Of a stretch of 64,000 nt of DNA, positions 1 through 13,269 are shown piece by piece; position 1 is the stretch's first letter; each line of letters opens with the position of its first letter. The notes under the pieces are model-generated. The model had not been told where the DNA came from. It saw only the letters and a program-made list of their open reading frames with translations, and did not search any database. Source of the DNA: Adiantum capillus-veneris (lineage: Eukaryota > Streptophyta > Polypodiopsida > Polypodiales > Pteridaceae); NCBI GenBank assembly GCA_014529385.2, contig CM043959.1, positions 91,303,529 through 91,367,528 on the forward strand, written 5' to 3'. The position numbers and the translations under genes are program-made.

Positions 1-3000
1 AGATAGTGGTAGAAGCTCTCAAACTGCCAATAGAAGGAATGACAATGAGGGAAAGGGATAGAAAGACGGCAAGAACCTTCACCAAGGAAATTGTCGCTGC
101 CACATTTGCTGATCTTATCCAAAAACAAGTGGAGGAACCAACAAGATTATACCACCAACACTTCCACTTCCTCGCCAAAAGACCGCAAACGTACACGACA
201 CCCAATCATGCGGTTGCGACCACTTTTACACAAGTTCTCAAGTTGACAATCAGGCAACCAATCGACCATGCGCAGTACGTGTTGTCCACACTGAAAGGGA
301 CAAAGAAAGAGGGTAAAATAACATATCTGGGAGCACCAGAGGTTCTCACAAGAATTACCTACCATGCTATCGGCATGGCAGACAACTTTCCGCCTGCCCC
401 CAGATCACAACACTTGGATTGTGCCTACACAACCTTCCCCTCGATCCACAAGACCTACCAAGAGAACATACAAATTTGATGAAGAATCTGTCGAGAGCTC
501 TCCAGAACAGCATAGCAGTGAAAGCTCCGACAACAATGAGGAAAGAAGAGCAAGTCTCAAGGAAATGAAAAGAAAAGCAGTGGCAGCACATTAAGAGGAG
601 CCACAATAGAAATAGGCAAGATTCGAGAGAGAAAAGCACTCCTATGAAAGCAGCCGCCAAGCTCAAGTCAAGGACCCTGCAAAGTGGGTACCCATTGAAC
701 TGAAAGGACCACGAACAAAGCACCATGCTAGGAAAGAGGCCAAAGACCCCACAGAGCTATTGGAAAAAATGTATCAGGAGGAAGAAGCATTGAAGTTGAA
801 GGAAGCCCAAGAAGCACAACAAAAAGATAAAGAGGGGCGGAGCAGAAAAAACAGGCAGAAGAAGCAACCGCACAAGGAGAAGCCCATCAAGAACAAGGTG
901 ACATGTCTCCTCGACCTTCTTCACCTACAGAACAACATGATCACCCCATGCCAAGCCCACCACCGTCACTAGCAGATAGAACCACAGAAACTGAGTCCAC
1001 AAAAGAAACAGAGTCTGAACAAAAAGAAGACACTACACAGGACCAAGCCAAAGCACAAGAATTAGAGCCGAAAAGGGTAGCAAGTCCTGCATCAGAGGAG
1101 TCCACAAAGTTTGAGCAAACAAAGGAACAGCAAACAAAGGAAACCACTTCTACCTCCACATAGCACGAAACAGCCGAGGCATCCACAAAGCCTCACGATG
1201 ACAAAGCAAAAGTCCAACCACAACCTCAAGGGCAAGAACAACCAGCCGCGACGACGCCACCACGAGAGTCACAAGAGACTATCGAGACATCTAGGCAGCT
1301 CACAATAAATGAGGATTGGCAATCCAATGATGAGGTAATCCTGCAAGTCAATGAATATGCGAAGCAAATGCAGGATATGACGGAAAGACTCCAAATAGCA
1401 GCACTTAGTCACAGCACAAAGACTAAAGAACTGGAGTTGGTGATTAACGCTCTCCAAGGAGAGTTAGAAGACAGATTAAATGTCATCAGTCATCTAAAAA
1501 AACAAGTGCAGAAATTGAAAGCCGAAGCTAAACAACACTAGCTAGCACGAGACAAACAGCAAAAGGAGATGGAGGAGTTAGGTAAACTTCTTACAAAGTT
1601 GATAGATGCTTGCAAAGCCAAAGATGACCAACTCACAGAGGTTACCAACGAACTTCTAACTACAACTCTGTCAGTTCAGAAGATTCAAGTGTAGTTAGAT
1701 GTAGCGAACACCTCCTTGCAATATTCAGAGCAGAGGATAAATGATCAGGCAACTTTTTTACGACAAATACGAGAAAATCTTGCAGTTGCCTCGATCAAAG
1801 GGGCAAATGAAGTGTACAAAGCACTAGAGAAAAAGAACAAAGACCTCAAGCTGGAGCTAAAATTGGAGCAGTCTCAGCACAAAGACCTAGCATTAATGCG
1901 GATGCAACGAGAAGAAGAGCTGCAAAAAGAAATAGTCGAGCATAAAAGAGTCAACCAGTTGTTGCTGAGAGATGGAAGGCAAGAAACACATGAAGAACTC
2001 GGAACTTCAAAACAGCCACAGATAGGTATTCCCTCAGTTTCTTTTGTTGAGATGGAAACACAGTCAACAGAAGGGCTAGGTGGCAGGAGGATTTTAGAGT
2101 ACCATTAACTGAAGCAGATGAAGTGCCAATGGTCCATCTATCAAAATCTGAGGAAGATGCACTCAAAGAAAAGATTACACAAGAGACATATGAGCAGTGG
2201 AAAGCAGCGATGGATTGGGAGTTGAGAGTTGTTTACTCTGTCAATGTTACTCAACTCACTCCCAATCAAATCAATGCACAATGGCATCAGCAATCCCTGC
2301 CATATCCTTTGATAAAGGTGGAGTTGCTCCAAGTCAAAGAGAGGCTTTACAAAGACATGCAAGTAGAAGGCACAGATGAAGACCACCCCAAGTGGAGGTT
2401 GAGCAAAATCCAAGATACTTGATTCTGTTCACAAGAGCACCTACGTCACTTCAAAAGGATCCCACTTTTTGTCATGTACCAAGAGTAAGGACTTGGCAAC
2501 CACATGAGGCAATAACAAAGAAGAGGCCAACATGGCTAAACTACCCAAGATTGCCAGCTCCAAAAAAGGGACTGTCGACGGAAGAATACATGTTGAAAAC
2601 CCTAACGGGCACCATGTCATTCTTCAAAAGTCTACATGATCTATCATGTGCGATGCTTTATAAAATCTGTCGAATGCTGCTCACCTACATTGAAGTATTT
2701 CATGAGCCAAAGCAAGCCAGACCCTCGTGGATGTTATTCCTCGGGGCAATAAAGGTTTATGCTACGATCTCAGTGGTCAACCTTCCGAAGAATTCCTCTA
2801 TGTCTTCTACGACCGATGCATGTTCTTACCCTCACATAATATGTTGGCATTTGAGGAATCATTCTACATAGGGTTCTTCACTTGGCGAACAAAGATATTT
2901 GGGCCAGTGATCAGCAACCTGACTTTGAGATTCGTTGGCTACTCCGCAGTTGAGCTAAAAAACAGTCACTATGCAATTTTTGCAGGTGCCAGCAGATAAA

Positions 3001-3087
3001 GAGAGAAAGATCAGATATGAAAAGGCTCTAAATGCACTTAAAGACCACCTCACCAGGCGTCAACGTGAAGACTATTTCAGTCCATAA
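1..3087 (+). pseudogene. Broken 3' ORF of an LTR retrotransposon (unknown function, coiled coil)
   Basis: The start lies before the window. The reading is carried by successive frames: 6-479, then the frame of 364-972, then the frame of 903-2108, then 2123-2422, 2392-2871 and 2727-2999. In-frame TAG codons lie at 1161, 1539 and 1692. In order: a folded N-terminal domain with the phrase KRPQTYTTP and, about 60 residues on, EVLTRITYHAIG; a Glu/Lys/Pro/Gln-rich stretch (about 500-1270); a long Leu/Lys/Glu/Gln coiled coil (about 1300-2000); and a C-terminal globular part with aromatic residues (2730-3000). It ends about 40 bases before a polypurine tract and LTR, where plant gypsy elements carry extra env-like ORFs. 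The N-terminal domain recurs at 36.0-37.0 kb (-), also just before a polypurine tract and LTR. I do not recognise a function. A captured host gene is the main alternative. Confidence 0.6.
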
Positions 3088-3090
3088 ACC

Positions 3091-3125
3091 TGTGTCAAGG
3101 GACGACACATGCGAGGAGGGGGGAA
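3091..3125 (+). promoter_or_regulatory. Pre-PPT hairpin and polypurine tract
   Basis: TGTGTC at 3091 pairs with GACACA ending at 3109 around a 7-base loop. The purine run GAGGAGGGGGGAA (3113-3125) directly precedes TGTTAG. A polypurine tract primes plus-strand cDNA in LTR elements. Almost the same string occurs on the minus strand at 6606-6640. Confidence 0.65.
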
Positions 3126-3594
3126 TGTTAGCAGCAAGCTAACTTGGATACCATTTTTTGGAGCTCTCATTGTAAAAATACTTCTTATTTTGATAAATCG
3201 AGAATATTGTAACTCCTATTTTCCGGATAAACCTTGTCATTGATAAGCCGGGGCTACAAGCTTCTAGATTGTATCAACCTATCATTACCCATCTTTAGTT
3301 AGAGCTCCCAAATTATTAGTTTTGACCACTAAAAACCTTGGTTAAGGTATAAAAGCCAATTTTTGTAAGTTAATTTTAAGTTTTGGATAATAAAATACAC
3401 AAAGTGAGCTAACGACGCTCACTTCTATCCTTCTCGTGCTTTCTACTCCCTCCCTGGTTGTCACATTGTAGTCGTGTTTGTTGCATTGCAACCACAGGTA
3501 AGAGCTCTACGCATTGATGTAAGCAGTTCATAGTATTTTGTAGCTTTTGGCATCGCCGACCCGCGGCCTAATTTCATCATAAGTAGGAATTTAC
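3126..3594 (+). mobile_element. 3' LTR of the element at 1-3087 (right end uncertain)
   Basis: It starts TGTTAGCAGC immediately after the polypurine tract. A TATA box (TATAAAAG) lies near 3348 and an AATAAA-type polyadenylation signal near 3389, the expected U3-R layout. A splice-donor-like CACAG/GTAAGA lies near 3500 in the presumed U5. The end near 3594 (TTTACA) is a guess, since no second copy is in the window to fix it. Confidence 0.55.
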
Positions 3595-4530
3595 ACTTCA
3601 AAATAAAAAACTAAGCATAGGCGGGGTATTGGGGCATCATTACTAAGCATTTAGGTGCATTCTAGGTCGAAAACGACTAGGTAAAAAATCCACTGCTGTT
3701 AATAATCGTGATTTTTGCACTTGACCTAAAGTGGGATCTGAGACCATAAGCATGTGTGCTTAGGTCTTACAAACATGTCCTAGAAGTTTTGTTACGTTTG
3801 GATGTCATATGATGCTTCAATGGATGTGATTTGTTTGCCGATGAGCGATTGGCTTTTGGTGATTTCAGTCACTTGAGTTAGATGTGAGTTGTTTGTTGTT
3901 TTTCGAGGGATTGACAACCTCTTGTAGCCTCTATGCACTAGTCGAGTCAGCTTCGTCCCATGGATTGACAATTTAATCGTGGTTCTCACTAAATCTGCAA
4001 TAAGATAGGAATGTGGTTAGACACCCGTCCCACAAGGATTTCTGCTTCTTCTTTACTTCCATTGATGGCACTCATTGATAGAGTGCAGTGGGCGATAGCA
4101 ATGAGAGCATCTTGTTGCCCTCCCTTGGGTGGCTCTTCATTCACTGTTAGAATGAGAGATGCAAGATGGAGAACTTACTTCCTGGATGTTGACGACGGTG
4201 TATTCCGGCAGGAGCACTTCAATGAAGGCTCTTAGTGCTTCTTCAATTTCTTCCTCCTCCATTCTTCAATTGGAGAATTCTTGCAGCCACTTGTCCATGG
4301 TCAATGACGTGCATCTTTTTCAGCATTGTAAACTGAAGGATTTTAAGAATTCCTCCTCCGTGGAGGCACCAAATGACAAGCGCAAGCGCAAAACAGAGCC
4401 GAGCGGCCTCTACGCCAGGATTGTGCACGTAGAACTTGTCACGGGGAGCAAACAGGGGGCACCACCTAACTTTGAAGGGCTAGGATGTGGAAAACAGGGA
4501 TTCAAATAACACTAACATAGCATACCATAG
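3595..4530. other. No gene recognised
   Basis: AT-rich to mixed sequence with only short chance ORFs on both strands. It could be the rest of the LTR or its flank. Confidence 0.5.
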
Positions 4531-4532
4531 AG

Positions 4533-4663
4533 ACACACACACACATAGAGAGAGAGAGAGAGGGAGACGTAGACGGAGGCCCGATGAAAACCCTTTGGAA
4601 TGTGAGGACAACTTGATTCATGATGGTATTTACAAAACCCTTCGTTTTGGCGAGATGGTAACC

Positions 4664-4751
<88 letters not shown>
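4533..4751. repeat. (AC)n/(AG)n and (GA)n microsatellites
   Basis: Short AC and AG runs at 4533-4563 and a GA run of about 80 bases at 4669-4751 with one CAG interruption. Open frames here encode only Arg-Glu repeats and are not genes. Confidence 0.95.
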
Positions 4752-4754
<3 letters not shown>

Positions 4755-5374
4755 ATAGTGTGTTTTCTAGGGAATTTTTATGTGTGCAGAAATCCTACTC
4801 CTGTGCATAGTGACCCTTGGAGTCAATGTGTGTGCATGACTTCTCCTTCAAGCGCTCTCCTCGTAATAGTGACCTCTCAGTGCTCTTTTATAGGTGCAAG
4901 CTACTTATTTTAGTATAAACTAATCAGGCTTAGGGTCCTGGATGGTTGACTGGTGCTTTTTTATGGGAGAAATAAGCTCCTAGGTGGGCCTTTGTGACCA
5001 CCACCTAGAGAGAGGTGCAATATACAAATGGGTTTTTACAAAGTTTGGCTTGAAAAACGGAAAATGAATTACCCTACGGATGTTTACTGAGGAAATGCGT
5101 CATGGATGAGATGTTGGTGAATCGCAGGCTTTATTGGTGCGTTGATGTAGCGCGCTCGTCATTTTCGGTGCTGCCTGGGGCATGCCTTCGGCATCATCCT
5201 TTGATTTGTTATCGCCATCGTGTGTTTTTGGTCTTTCTTCGTTTGTCCATGCATCCATATCCATTCCTTTTCTTTTTTGCTTCATGTGCATGCCGTGTGT
5301 GTGCGTTATTAGTGCGTATGTGACTGTGTGCGTGCACTTATGTGTGTAGTGTATGTATGTGTGTATACATGTAT
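4752..5374. other. No gene recognised
   Basis: Mixed sequence that grades into GT-rich repeats at its right end. No domain or element edge was seen. Confidence 0.5.
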
Positions 5375-5379
5375 GTGCT

Positions 5380-6044
<665 letters not shown>

Positions 6045-6099
6045 GGTGGCCCTTCTACAAGCGCTAGGACAAGGAGGGAGGTAAGCTGTAGCCAAAAAA

Positions 6100-6605
6100 A
6101 AATTATATTTTATTTTGTAATGCTCCCCCTCTTTGGGGTTAGTGCCCACGGCCAAGGCTCTCGAAAGCCGGCCGGCCATCAACGCGTAGTCACAAACCTC
6201 AACAAAAATGACAATGCCCACACTTAATTGAAAGAGCATGGAAAGAGGAACACGATGCAAGTTTTGGAATTAAAAATGGATTACCCAAACATTAGTTGTG
6301 ATGATTACAAGTTGGAGTAGCTTGGGTGCTTGAGAGTACGTACAATAAATCTCTTTCTTTTTCAAAAGATAAGCCCCCTTTCACATTAAAGTTATTGAAT
6401 TTTATACTAGGGCTTTCTAAATGGTCAGTGGTTGGATCGACTTTTACAAATTTCATGATAGAATTACAACTCAGGGGATTGACTGCTACTCTGGAATTAG
6501 GATTTACACAGAGCATCACCCCCTAACTCAAAAAAAAAAGGTGCAAATGTGGTGTCCAACAACGTGTCCGACCAAGTGGGCACCCATTTAGTTAATTTGT
6601 CAACA
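6100..6605 (-). mobile_element. LTR-like segment on the minus strand (far end uncertain)
   Basis: Read on the minus strand it starts TGTTGACAAATT at 6605 right after a purine tract. A TATAAAAT box lies near 6400, about 200 bases in, as in a U3 region. The other end was not located. No sister LTR is present to confirm it. Confidence 0.45.
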
Positions 6606-6640
6606 TTTCCCCCTTCCTAGCTTGTGTTGTCCCTTGACAC
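6606..6640 (-). promoter_or_regulatory. Polypurine tract with conserved upstream motif
   Basis: The minus strand reads TGTGTCAAGGGACAACACA, a short spacer, then AGGAAGGGGGAAA and TGTTGAC. This matches the layout and most bases of 3091-3126 on the plus strand, so both belong to related LTR elements. Confidence 0.6.
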
Positions 6641-8450
6641 AACCATGTGCAATCTTGTCGTTAGGTTGTATGAATTCATTTTTTTCTATAAGGTTGGTCT
6701 ATAGCTTAAAAGTGCTTTTTCGTTGATGACGCTCCCACTTCCTTGAGTGAGTTATATCTTCTATGTTCTTGTTGATGTGTGAATTGGACTTCATTTTTCA
6801 AGGAAACTTTGCATCTTGTTGCTCATTTACCTCTTGCCACTTTTGACAGTGAGTTGTTGTTGCCTGCCTTGCTAGGAACTGAGCTTCTTTGGATCGTTGA
6901 TTTGATGATGGATCTTTCTCTTGGTTCCACGTCAATGCTTTTCAATATATTGGATTAAATTTGAAGCATTGTGTGAGCTCCTTATGATTGTTATTAATAG
7001 CTCTCTTGTTGACTTTATCATTGCTTGTATGTTGTTCTTATATGCACCTCTTCAACTTTCCATGTTTGATGGAGCTTTGGTGTTTCTCTTGAAGGTAAGA
7101 GTTTCTCATGAGAAACATGGTTGAGACCTACATCTACTGCTCTAATTCTTGCATGATTGATATGGGTAGCCATTCTTTATTGCTGATGGAGAAGAATATA
7201 TACAAGAGGATAGTGATGAGTGTCTCTAGATTAGGGTCTTAAAACTTGGATGACCAAAGGAAAAAATCCCAGTATAAAAAAGTATCTTTAGTATACGCTC
7301 TTATTGGAGTTGATTAGTTGGACTTGAAGTACCCGTTTATGCAAGGTGAGTTCTTGGGGAAAAAAAGGAAGATTGTCTAATGCAAGTGCCAGTTATGGGA
7401 CATATGAGAAAAATGTCAAACAAAAGCATGTAGTGAACGATAGAGTTGATGGGTACTTCAAGGAACAAATGTAGCACATGTGACATCAAGGACGTCTCAA
7501 TAGCTACCACATTTCCAAGAAGGGTTTTATATATAAAAGCTTCTTCACTCATACCTCACTGTTCTCAGTGCATAAGTGTCTTTTGGACTTCCTCCTTCAC
7601 TTTGCCAGACTTAAAATACATAGACTTCGACTCTTATGCTCACCTATACTAGCATGAGTGACACAGCATAAATATTCTCAACTCTTCCAGCTTGAGCAGT
7701 ACCTAAAATAGCGCAGATGCTTAGACCACAAAGAATATTACTTTGAGCTTTGGGACTAATTCCGTGCTCATTTAGTGGCTTAGCTACCCGACTCTCACTT
7801 TCATGCCATGCATTTTTAATGGCTACTTGGACGTACCTGTTTAAGGCCAGAAACCCAATTCCATAAGTTCATTGAGATTTAGGCATCTTTTATTGTGTTA
7901 TTCTATGGATAGGTTGGCATACCTTGGCTCCTCTTGCTTTGTTTGTCAAATGTGCCTAAATATTTCATTGTGTTATTCTATGGATAGGTTGGCATACCTT
8001 GGCTCCTCTTGCTTTGTTTGTCGAATGTGGATCCTACATTGTGAGACAGATTCTTTGGATGTTGTAGGGATTGATGGAGTCTTTACTTTATATTCCATGA
8101 GAAGAAGTTGTTGATGTGTGTGGGTTCTTTGTGATTAAGTTCCCACTAGCAATTTTGGAACCCACCTTGTCTTTGGTCCGTGTGTGATCATGCTTTGCAT
8201 TTTCTCTGACATGATGGACACTAGCCTTTGATATCCAGACCTGATGATTACCGTTGTAAAAGCCTTACTTTTGCAGTAGATGAAGAGGTATCCATCTTAT
8301 TTTTTCCTTTGGGTGGAGCCATGTGCTACATGACTGATCTTTATTGTTCTAGGTTGAGCTACTACACTTGGTAACCAAATTTGAGTGTTACCTTTATAAA
8401 ATCCTTGTGCTTCAAGTATCTTAGCTGGAATCATCTATTGTTTTAAAAAG
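6641..8450. other. Presumed decayed internal sequence, no gene recognised
   Basis: It lies on the internal side of the minus-strand polypurine tract, but neither strand shows a retrotransposon domain. A tandem duplication at 7892-8041 is listed separately. Confidence 0.4.
7892..8041. repeat. 75-bp tandem duplication
   Basis: The unit starting ATTGTGTTATTCTATGG at 7892 restarts at 7967 and is almost identical over about 65 bases, so the duplication is recent. Confidence 0.9.
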
Positions 8451-9979
8451 TTAAAGCAATTTTGGTTAGCTGCACTTGAAATAGCACTCAAAATAGTTTT
8501 AGGACTAGGACACAGGAACTTTGGCTTGTATCTTGGTCTGTAGAAGGTATTTTTAGCTCAAAATTGAGATTTGAGATGTACTCAAGTATATCTACAAGCT
8601 CATCAAGTCACATAACCCCACTATGAAGAGGTACATGGATCGCAATCCATAACCCCTTGTCAAGTTTTGAGTCCAAATTTGATAGCAGCTAGACAAGGTT
8701 ATATGCAGACTTTGTGCCAATTTTCACCAAATTCTAAGGTTGGTGGACATGGATCACAATCCATGATCAACCACATCTGGACTTAATCTCTTGGCAGTAC
8801 ACTCTATGTCCACAAGCTAAATCTCAAATCTTTTTTAATTTGGACTTGGTTTGATAGGTTACAGACCCAACACTAGGTATGCACTACGGTTTTCAGTTTG
8901 TCACCTATTTTGATGTCTTTTAATCCAATTTTGCTCTTTTTTTTTCAAAACTAGACGTAGGGATTTGTTTCCTTATGTGTACACTACTGATTTAGAAATT
9001 TTCAGGTCAAGATGTAAGCATGGGTCTAGGATTGTGATCCATGTTTGGAGGCCACATTGGCTTTTCTTAGTAGCATTAGGATCATCATGATTAGTATATA
9101 CTATGGTATTAGAAATTTTTGGATTTGGACCTCTAGGTTGAAAATTAGGTCAATTCTCGCACCTTTCAAAATACTTGGGTAATTTTGGAATTTTGACTTA
9201 ATTTTTGATGTCCAAATTCAATTTTGAAAAGACCACTAGCAGACTCCTTGTGACCTGCTCTAGCTATTATGCAAATCTGGTCTGAATCTGTGACAAAAAT
9301 CCATGGGTTGTCATCCTTGTACCCTTGTGTCAAAATGCATTGAAACTTGGCACATAGCTTGCCCTAAGTCCCCTCATGCTAGCTATATGGTTTTTGTGTG
9401 GTTTGGACTGGATTAGGTCAATCAAAAGTCAATCCCGGGGTCTGTTTTAGCTGTTTTTCACCTTTTTAACTATTTTTGACACTTTTGATGAGCTGTTTGG
9501 ACTTTTTTGACAAACCTCCTTTGGGAAGTTCTGTTTGCAATGGTCTCTGCTATATGCTGGTATAGTTTCTATCCCAAAACTCAGACAAGGTACATGGATC
9601 ATGATCCATGTTCCATCACTTATGGATCTAAAATTTGGTGTGCACATAAACTATGATGTTTGTAGCATATCCCCCCAAAAAAATTTGACTTTGGAGCAGT
9701 TTTTCTCAACCAAAAATGACTTCTACAGTCTGTTGTGGCAGTTTTTTACAATGTCCTATTTTTTATTCTTTTGACCACTTTTTTCAACTTTTTTCCCAAT
9801 GCTTCTTTTGGAAAAAGTGTTTGTTTATATTTTAGCTACCTACTGCTCAAATCTCAGCCAAAAATCTTGATGGGATACATGGTCACAATCCATGTGTCAT
9901 CAAATCTGGATACCAAATTTAGCTTGTTGAGATTACTTATATTTTCAGTAGTCTACTCCACCACTCATCTCATGATGGA
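8450..9979. repeat. Non-coding repeat with recurrent ATGGATC/GATCCAT dyads
   Basis: Dyads lie at 8633-8650, 8747-8766, 9592-9611 (ACATGGATCATGATCCATGT, a perfect 20-base palindrome) and 9877-9895, with a half-site near 9031. Parts of this segment recur at 14330-14613 (matching about 8450-8653) and 22181-22700 (matching about 9100-9950). No coding domain is visible. It resembles an untranslated leader of a retroelement, but the parent element was not identified. Confidence 0.7.
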
Positions 9980-12838
9980 ATGAGCTACAGCGAGGCTTGG
10001 AAGGATAAGAGGGATCAACTATGGCATGAAAGCAAAACACATGTAGTAGCCAAAGGGTTTGTCATGTATGTGTGTCCATTGGATTCTGTAAACTTTGGTG
10101 AGCTAGGTGAAGATAACATCGGTATTGGTATTGAAACATCCTATGCAAGTGAGGCTACTACTTCTACAAAATCTGATGTATGAAGCATCAATCTAGTTTT
10201 TTGGCCTATCAAGAGAGTGACAACTATGGATGGAAAAGTGTTGTTACGGTATGAGGATTACATGCTATAGATACATTACAAGACACATGCATTGAATGAG
10301 CTCGTTTGGTAGAGCCTATTTCAAAAAAACAAAAGTATTGCTTTATAAATAGGAAGGCAAAAATGTCTACGAAACATTCTAAGAAATTTAATCAAACATC
10401 CCTATCAGATGTCCAGCTTGTTACAACCATAGACTGTTGTTCTAGAAGGTGTTGTCAATATGCCAACAAAGATAAGTTCATGGCTATGCGCAATGAATTT
10501 TGGGGTCAGAGTTTGCAAAATGGAACCAACTATGTGTATGATACAATGTTGGTTGCTTGGTGTGATTAAAAAAACAACTACAAAGACTTGCTATGTATTT
10601 TCTTTTAATGGAAATAAGGCTTGCATTATAGCTTGATACAAAGTTCATGGCATTCTAAAAACTTCATTTTATCGTTATTGTGAACAATTTGAAAATGGTG
10701 TTCGACGCACAGTGCATGGTAATGATGGTGTTATCAGAAAAGGAAGAGACCATACAGAAATGGGAAGGACATTGATGTTCTCTTTTGTAGAGGAAAACTC
10801 GGAGAGAATTCCACAGAAGTGTAGAACTATAGAAGATGGTACCAGAGAAACCTTGCTTGCAATACCAAACACATACAAGCAAATAGACATTTTACATGAT
10901 GTCAATAAAACACTCAAGAGTATGAGTATCAAGCCAATGTCTAGCACTACATTCAATAGGACTTGGAATACACAGTTTGCTAAGGTGACCTTTTCAAAAA
11001 CAAGTGAGTTCTCCAAATGTGTTGTGTGTAGTCAGATAAAGTATAAACTAAAGTCAACAAAGGATGATGAGCTGATTGCACATTTGAAGGATAAACGTAG
11101 AATTCACATGATGCAACAACAAAGTTGTAGGAATGTGTTCTACACCTTGCTTAAGTTCTTTCAATTGCTAAAGGATAAGTATTTATGCATTATACATCAT
11201 AAAATGGACCACAAAAAAGGCGTCAATACCTAGATTGCATGTGAAATCAAACGACTATGTGAATGCATATCAACTGCAAGTTTCATTAACAGGTATTATA
11301 ACACATGGACATGGTCATGGGATGTATGGTCATTTCTTTCTTAATGGTTTATGGCCTTTAGGTCCGAATGCTACAATTGGTTCCTTTGCATTATGCTTAA
11401 AAACTTGGAAAGAACAGAAAACCATGGACTATAAGATGTAAGCCATGACGGTATACTGCACAGTAGTATAACGTTATTCAATGCATGAAGCTCAAGGATG
11501 GCTCTAGACCACCAGAATAGAATGAAGAGAGAGCATGAGAGGAATGCATCAACAATAACACCATCGTTGGCAATTGAAGGGTGTAATGAAGAGATTGCTA
11601 ACTTGAAATCAGCCTCCTCTTTATGTGTTGTTGATACCATGTCTACTCTTGTATTTTAAAAATTCCATGAGAATGTTTTGCTATAGCCAGATAATAGTGC
11701 TGGAGAGAATAAGAATCAAAATTTATTTGCATACTTATCCTTGCTAGTAGAAAAAGTGTTTTCAAAATCATGCATTTGGGATTCTTAATGGTGGTTTATA
11801 CACAAGGACATAGATGCAATGTTTAGTACGTTCTCGGGGTGATTACAAACAGGAATGACATTGACTTTTCCACATTTGATTGAACATTAGAAAATGTGAA
11901 TGCTCAGCTTTGGCACCATTTTTTATGAAACAAGTTCTTGACTCCAAATCATTTGTCAAAGGGTACATGTGTGATGGACAAGATTCTCTAGTTGGACACT
12001 CTAAGTCACTTCAATTTCATTCTATATGCAAGGTGAAGCCCCATTAATGTGGTACAAAATTCATTCCAAATCACCTGATTTGATGCCAAGGGAGTCAAAA
12101 AATGAGTTGTGGAAAAAAGATGACCAAGGGAAACCAAAATTGCCAACATGTTGTCCAGGTGTGGTACCTATAGCAGACTATGTGACTTGCTATTCAAAGG
12201 ATTAAGACATATCTTCAATTCTAGAATAGATGTTCTCTCTTAAAGGGAAAGGACCATGATTCTACAAAATACATGGAGCCATTTATTTATTTTTTTTGGC
12301 AAAACATAATTAGTGAGCTTGACCAACCAACCAATAGGCACACTACAAAATATACATCATTTTGGCCAAAGACTACAGCGAGTCATCGAATGCAACAGAT
12401 AGAGGAAGAAAGAGATGAGTTTCAAGGATATTAAGAATTGAATGATCACTATGTTGCTCTCAAAGTGCAAGGCTGCAAGAAGATCTTAGGCCTCAAATTG
12501 ATGTAAGAAAAGGGGATTTTGTTCTTGTGGGACCCGCGTATCCAAAATATCCAATATGGCTAGGAGTTGTAGAATCAAGCGTTAATGTAGACAGCTCATC
12601 TCCTAACTACAAGAAAGTTTTCATTCAATGTTGGGCACCAAAACATCAAAAAATAAATCTTATAATCTAGGAACACTATGAGGATTGTTGGAAAAATGAT
12701 TGGTGTTGCAATCTTGTTGACCCTAAGCGTTGGGAGTGCATTGATGCAGTGTGTGGTCATGGACTCCAAGAGGTGGAAGACTTGCAGAAGCAATTAAGAT
12801 CCCATCCAATGTTGTGGAGAAGGCATAAGCTAGCTTAA
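9980..12838 (+). pseudogene. Broken DDE-transposase-like gene (DNA transposon relic)
   Basis: Coding-like pieces run in order across shifted frames: 9980-10183, 10306-10569 (Cys-rich, CCSRRCC then an Arg/Phe-rich helix), 10712-11233, 11235-11441, and fragments to about 12838. The middle piece carries FSKCVVCSQIKYK, a CxxC motif, followed about 45 residues on by a strand and MDHKKG, which could hold the first catalytic Asp. The next piece has THGHGHGMYGHF and GPNATIG. The last piece reads GDFVLVGPAYPKYPIWLGVV and ends with Trp/Cys-rich text. This order resembles a widespread family of plant and protist transposase-like proteins, by memory and not by search. Several stops and frameshifts make it inactive. 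Terminal inverted repeats were not found. Confidence 0.5.
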
Positions 12839-13265
12839 TAGGAAAAAATGAATAGCATTTCATATTCATATCTTGATGTTTTGTTAATTTACCATGCCTA
12901 TGTATGATTTTATGAGGTGTTTATTAACACCAACATGAAAAGAAAGTTTTAATGGAAAAAGGGTGTTTCTCAACACCACCATTTTCTTGAGAATCTATCT
13001 CTTTGTCTAATGTAACACAAGGACTCAACAACTAAACTTATATGTAACATTCCCAAATTAAACAGTTTTTTTCCAAATCAAATGGGAAATAGGACTCCAC
13101 TGGCATTTCCAAATTTATATAAAATGATGTTCCAATATCACCAATTTGGTGTCCCTTGCAAAGCCATTTCTCGCTCTCTCTTTTTGTTTTGGAGAAAATC
13201 CTGGTGGAATCCTCTCTTATATATGCTCAAGCATTGTTTTTGGAAATCTATGTCCAAATTGTGAT
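12839..13265. other. No gene recognised
   Basis: AT-rich sequence after the transposase-like stop. It may be the 3' flank of that transposon. Confidence 0.5.
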
Positions 13266-13269
13266 CTCT

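Noticed and set aside
8633-9895. CRISPR-like array of short repeats
   Set aside because: Spacing is irregular, the repeats are palindromic and variable, no cas genes exist, and the DNA is clearly plant retroelement sequence.
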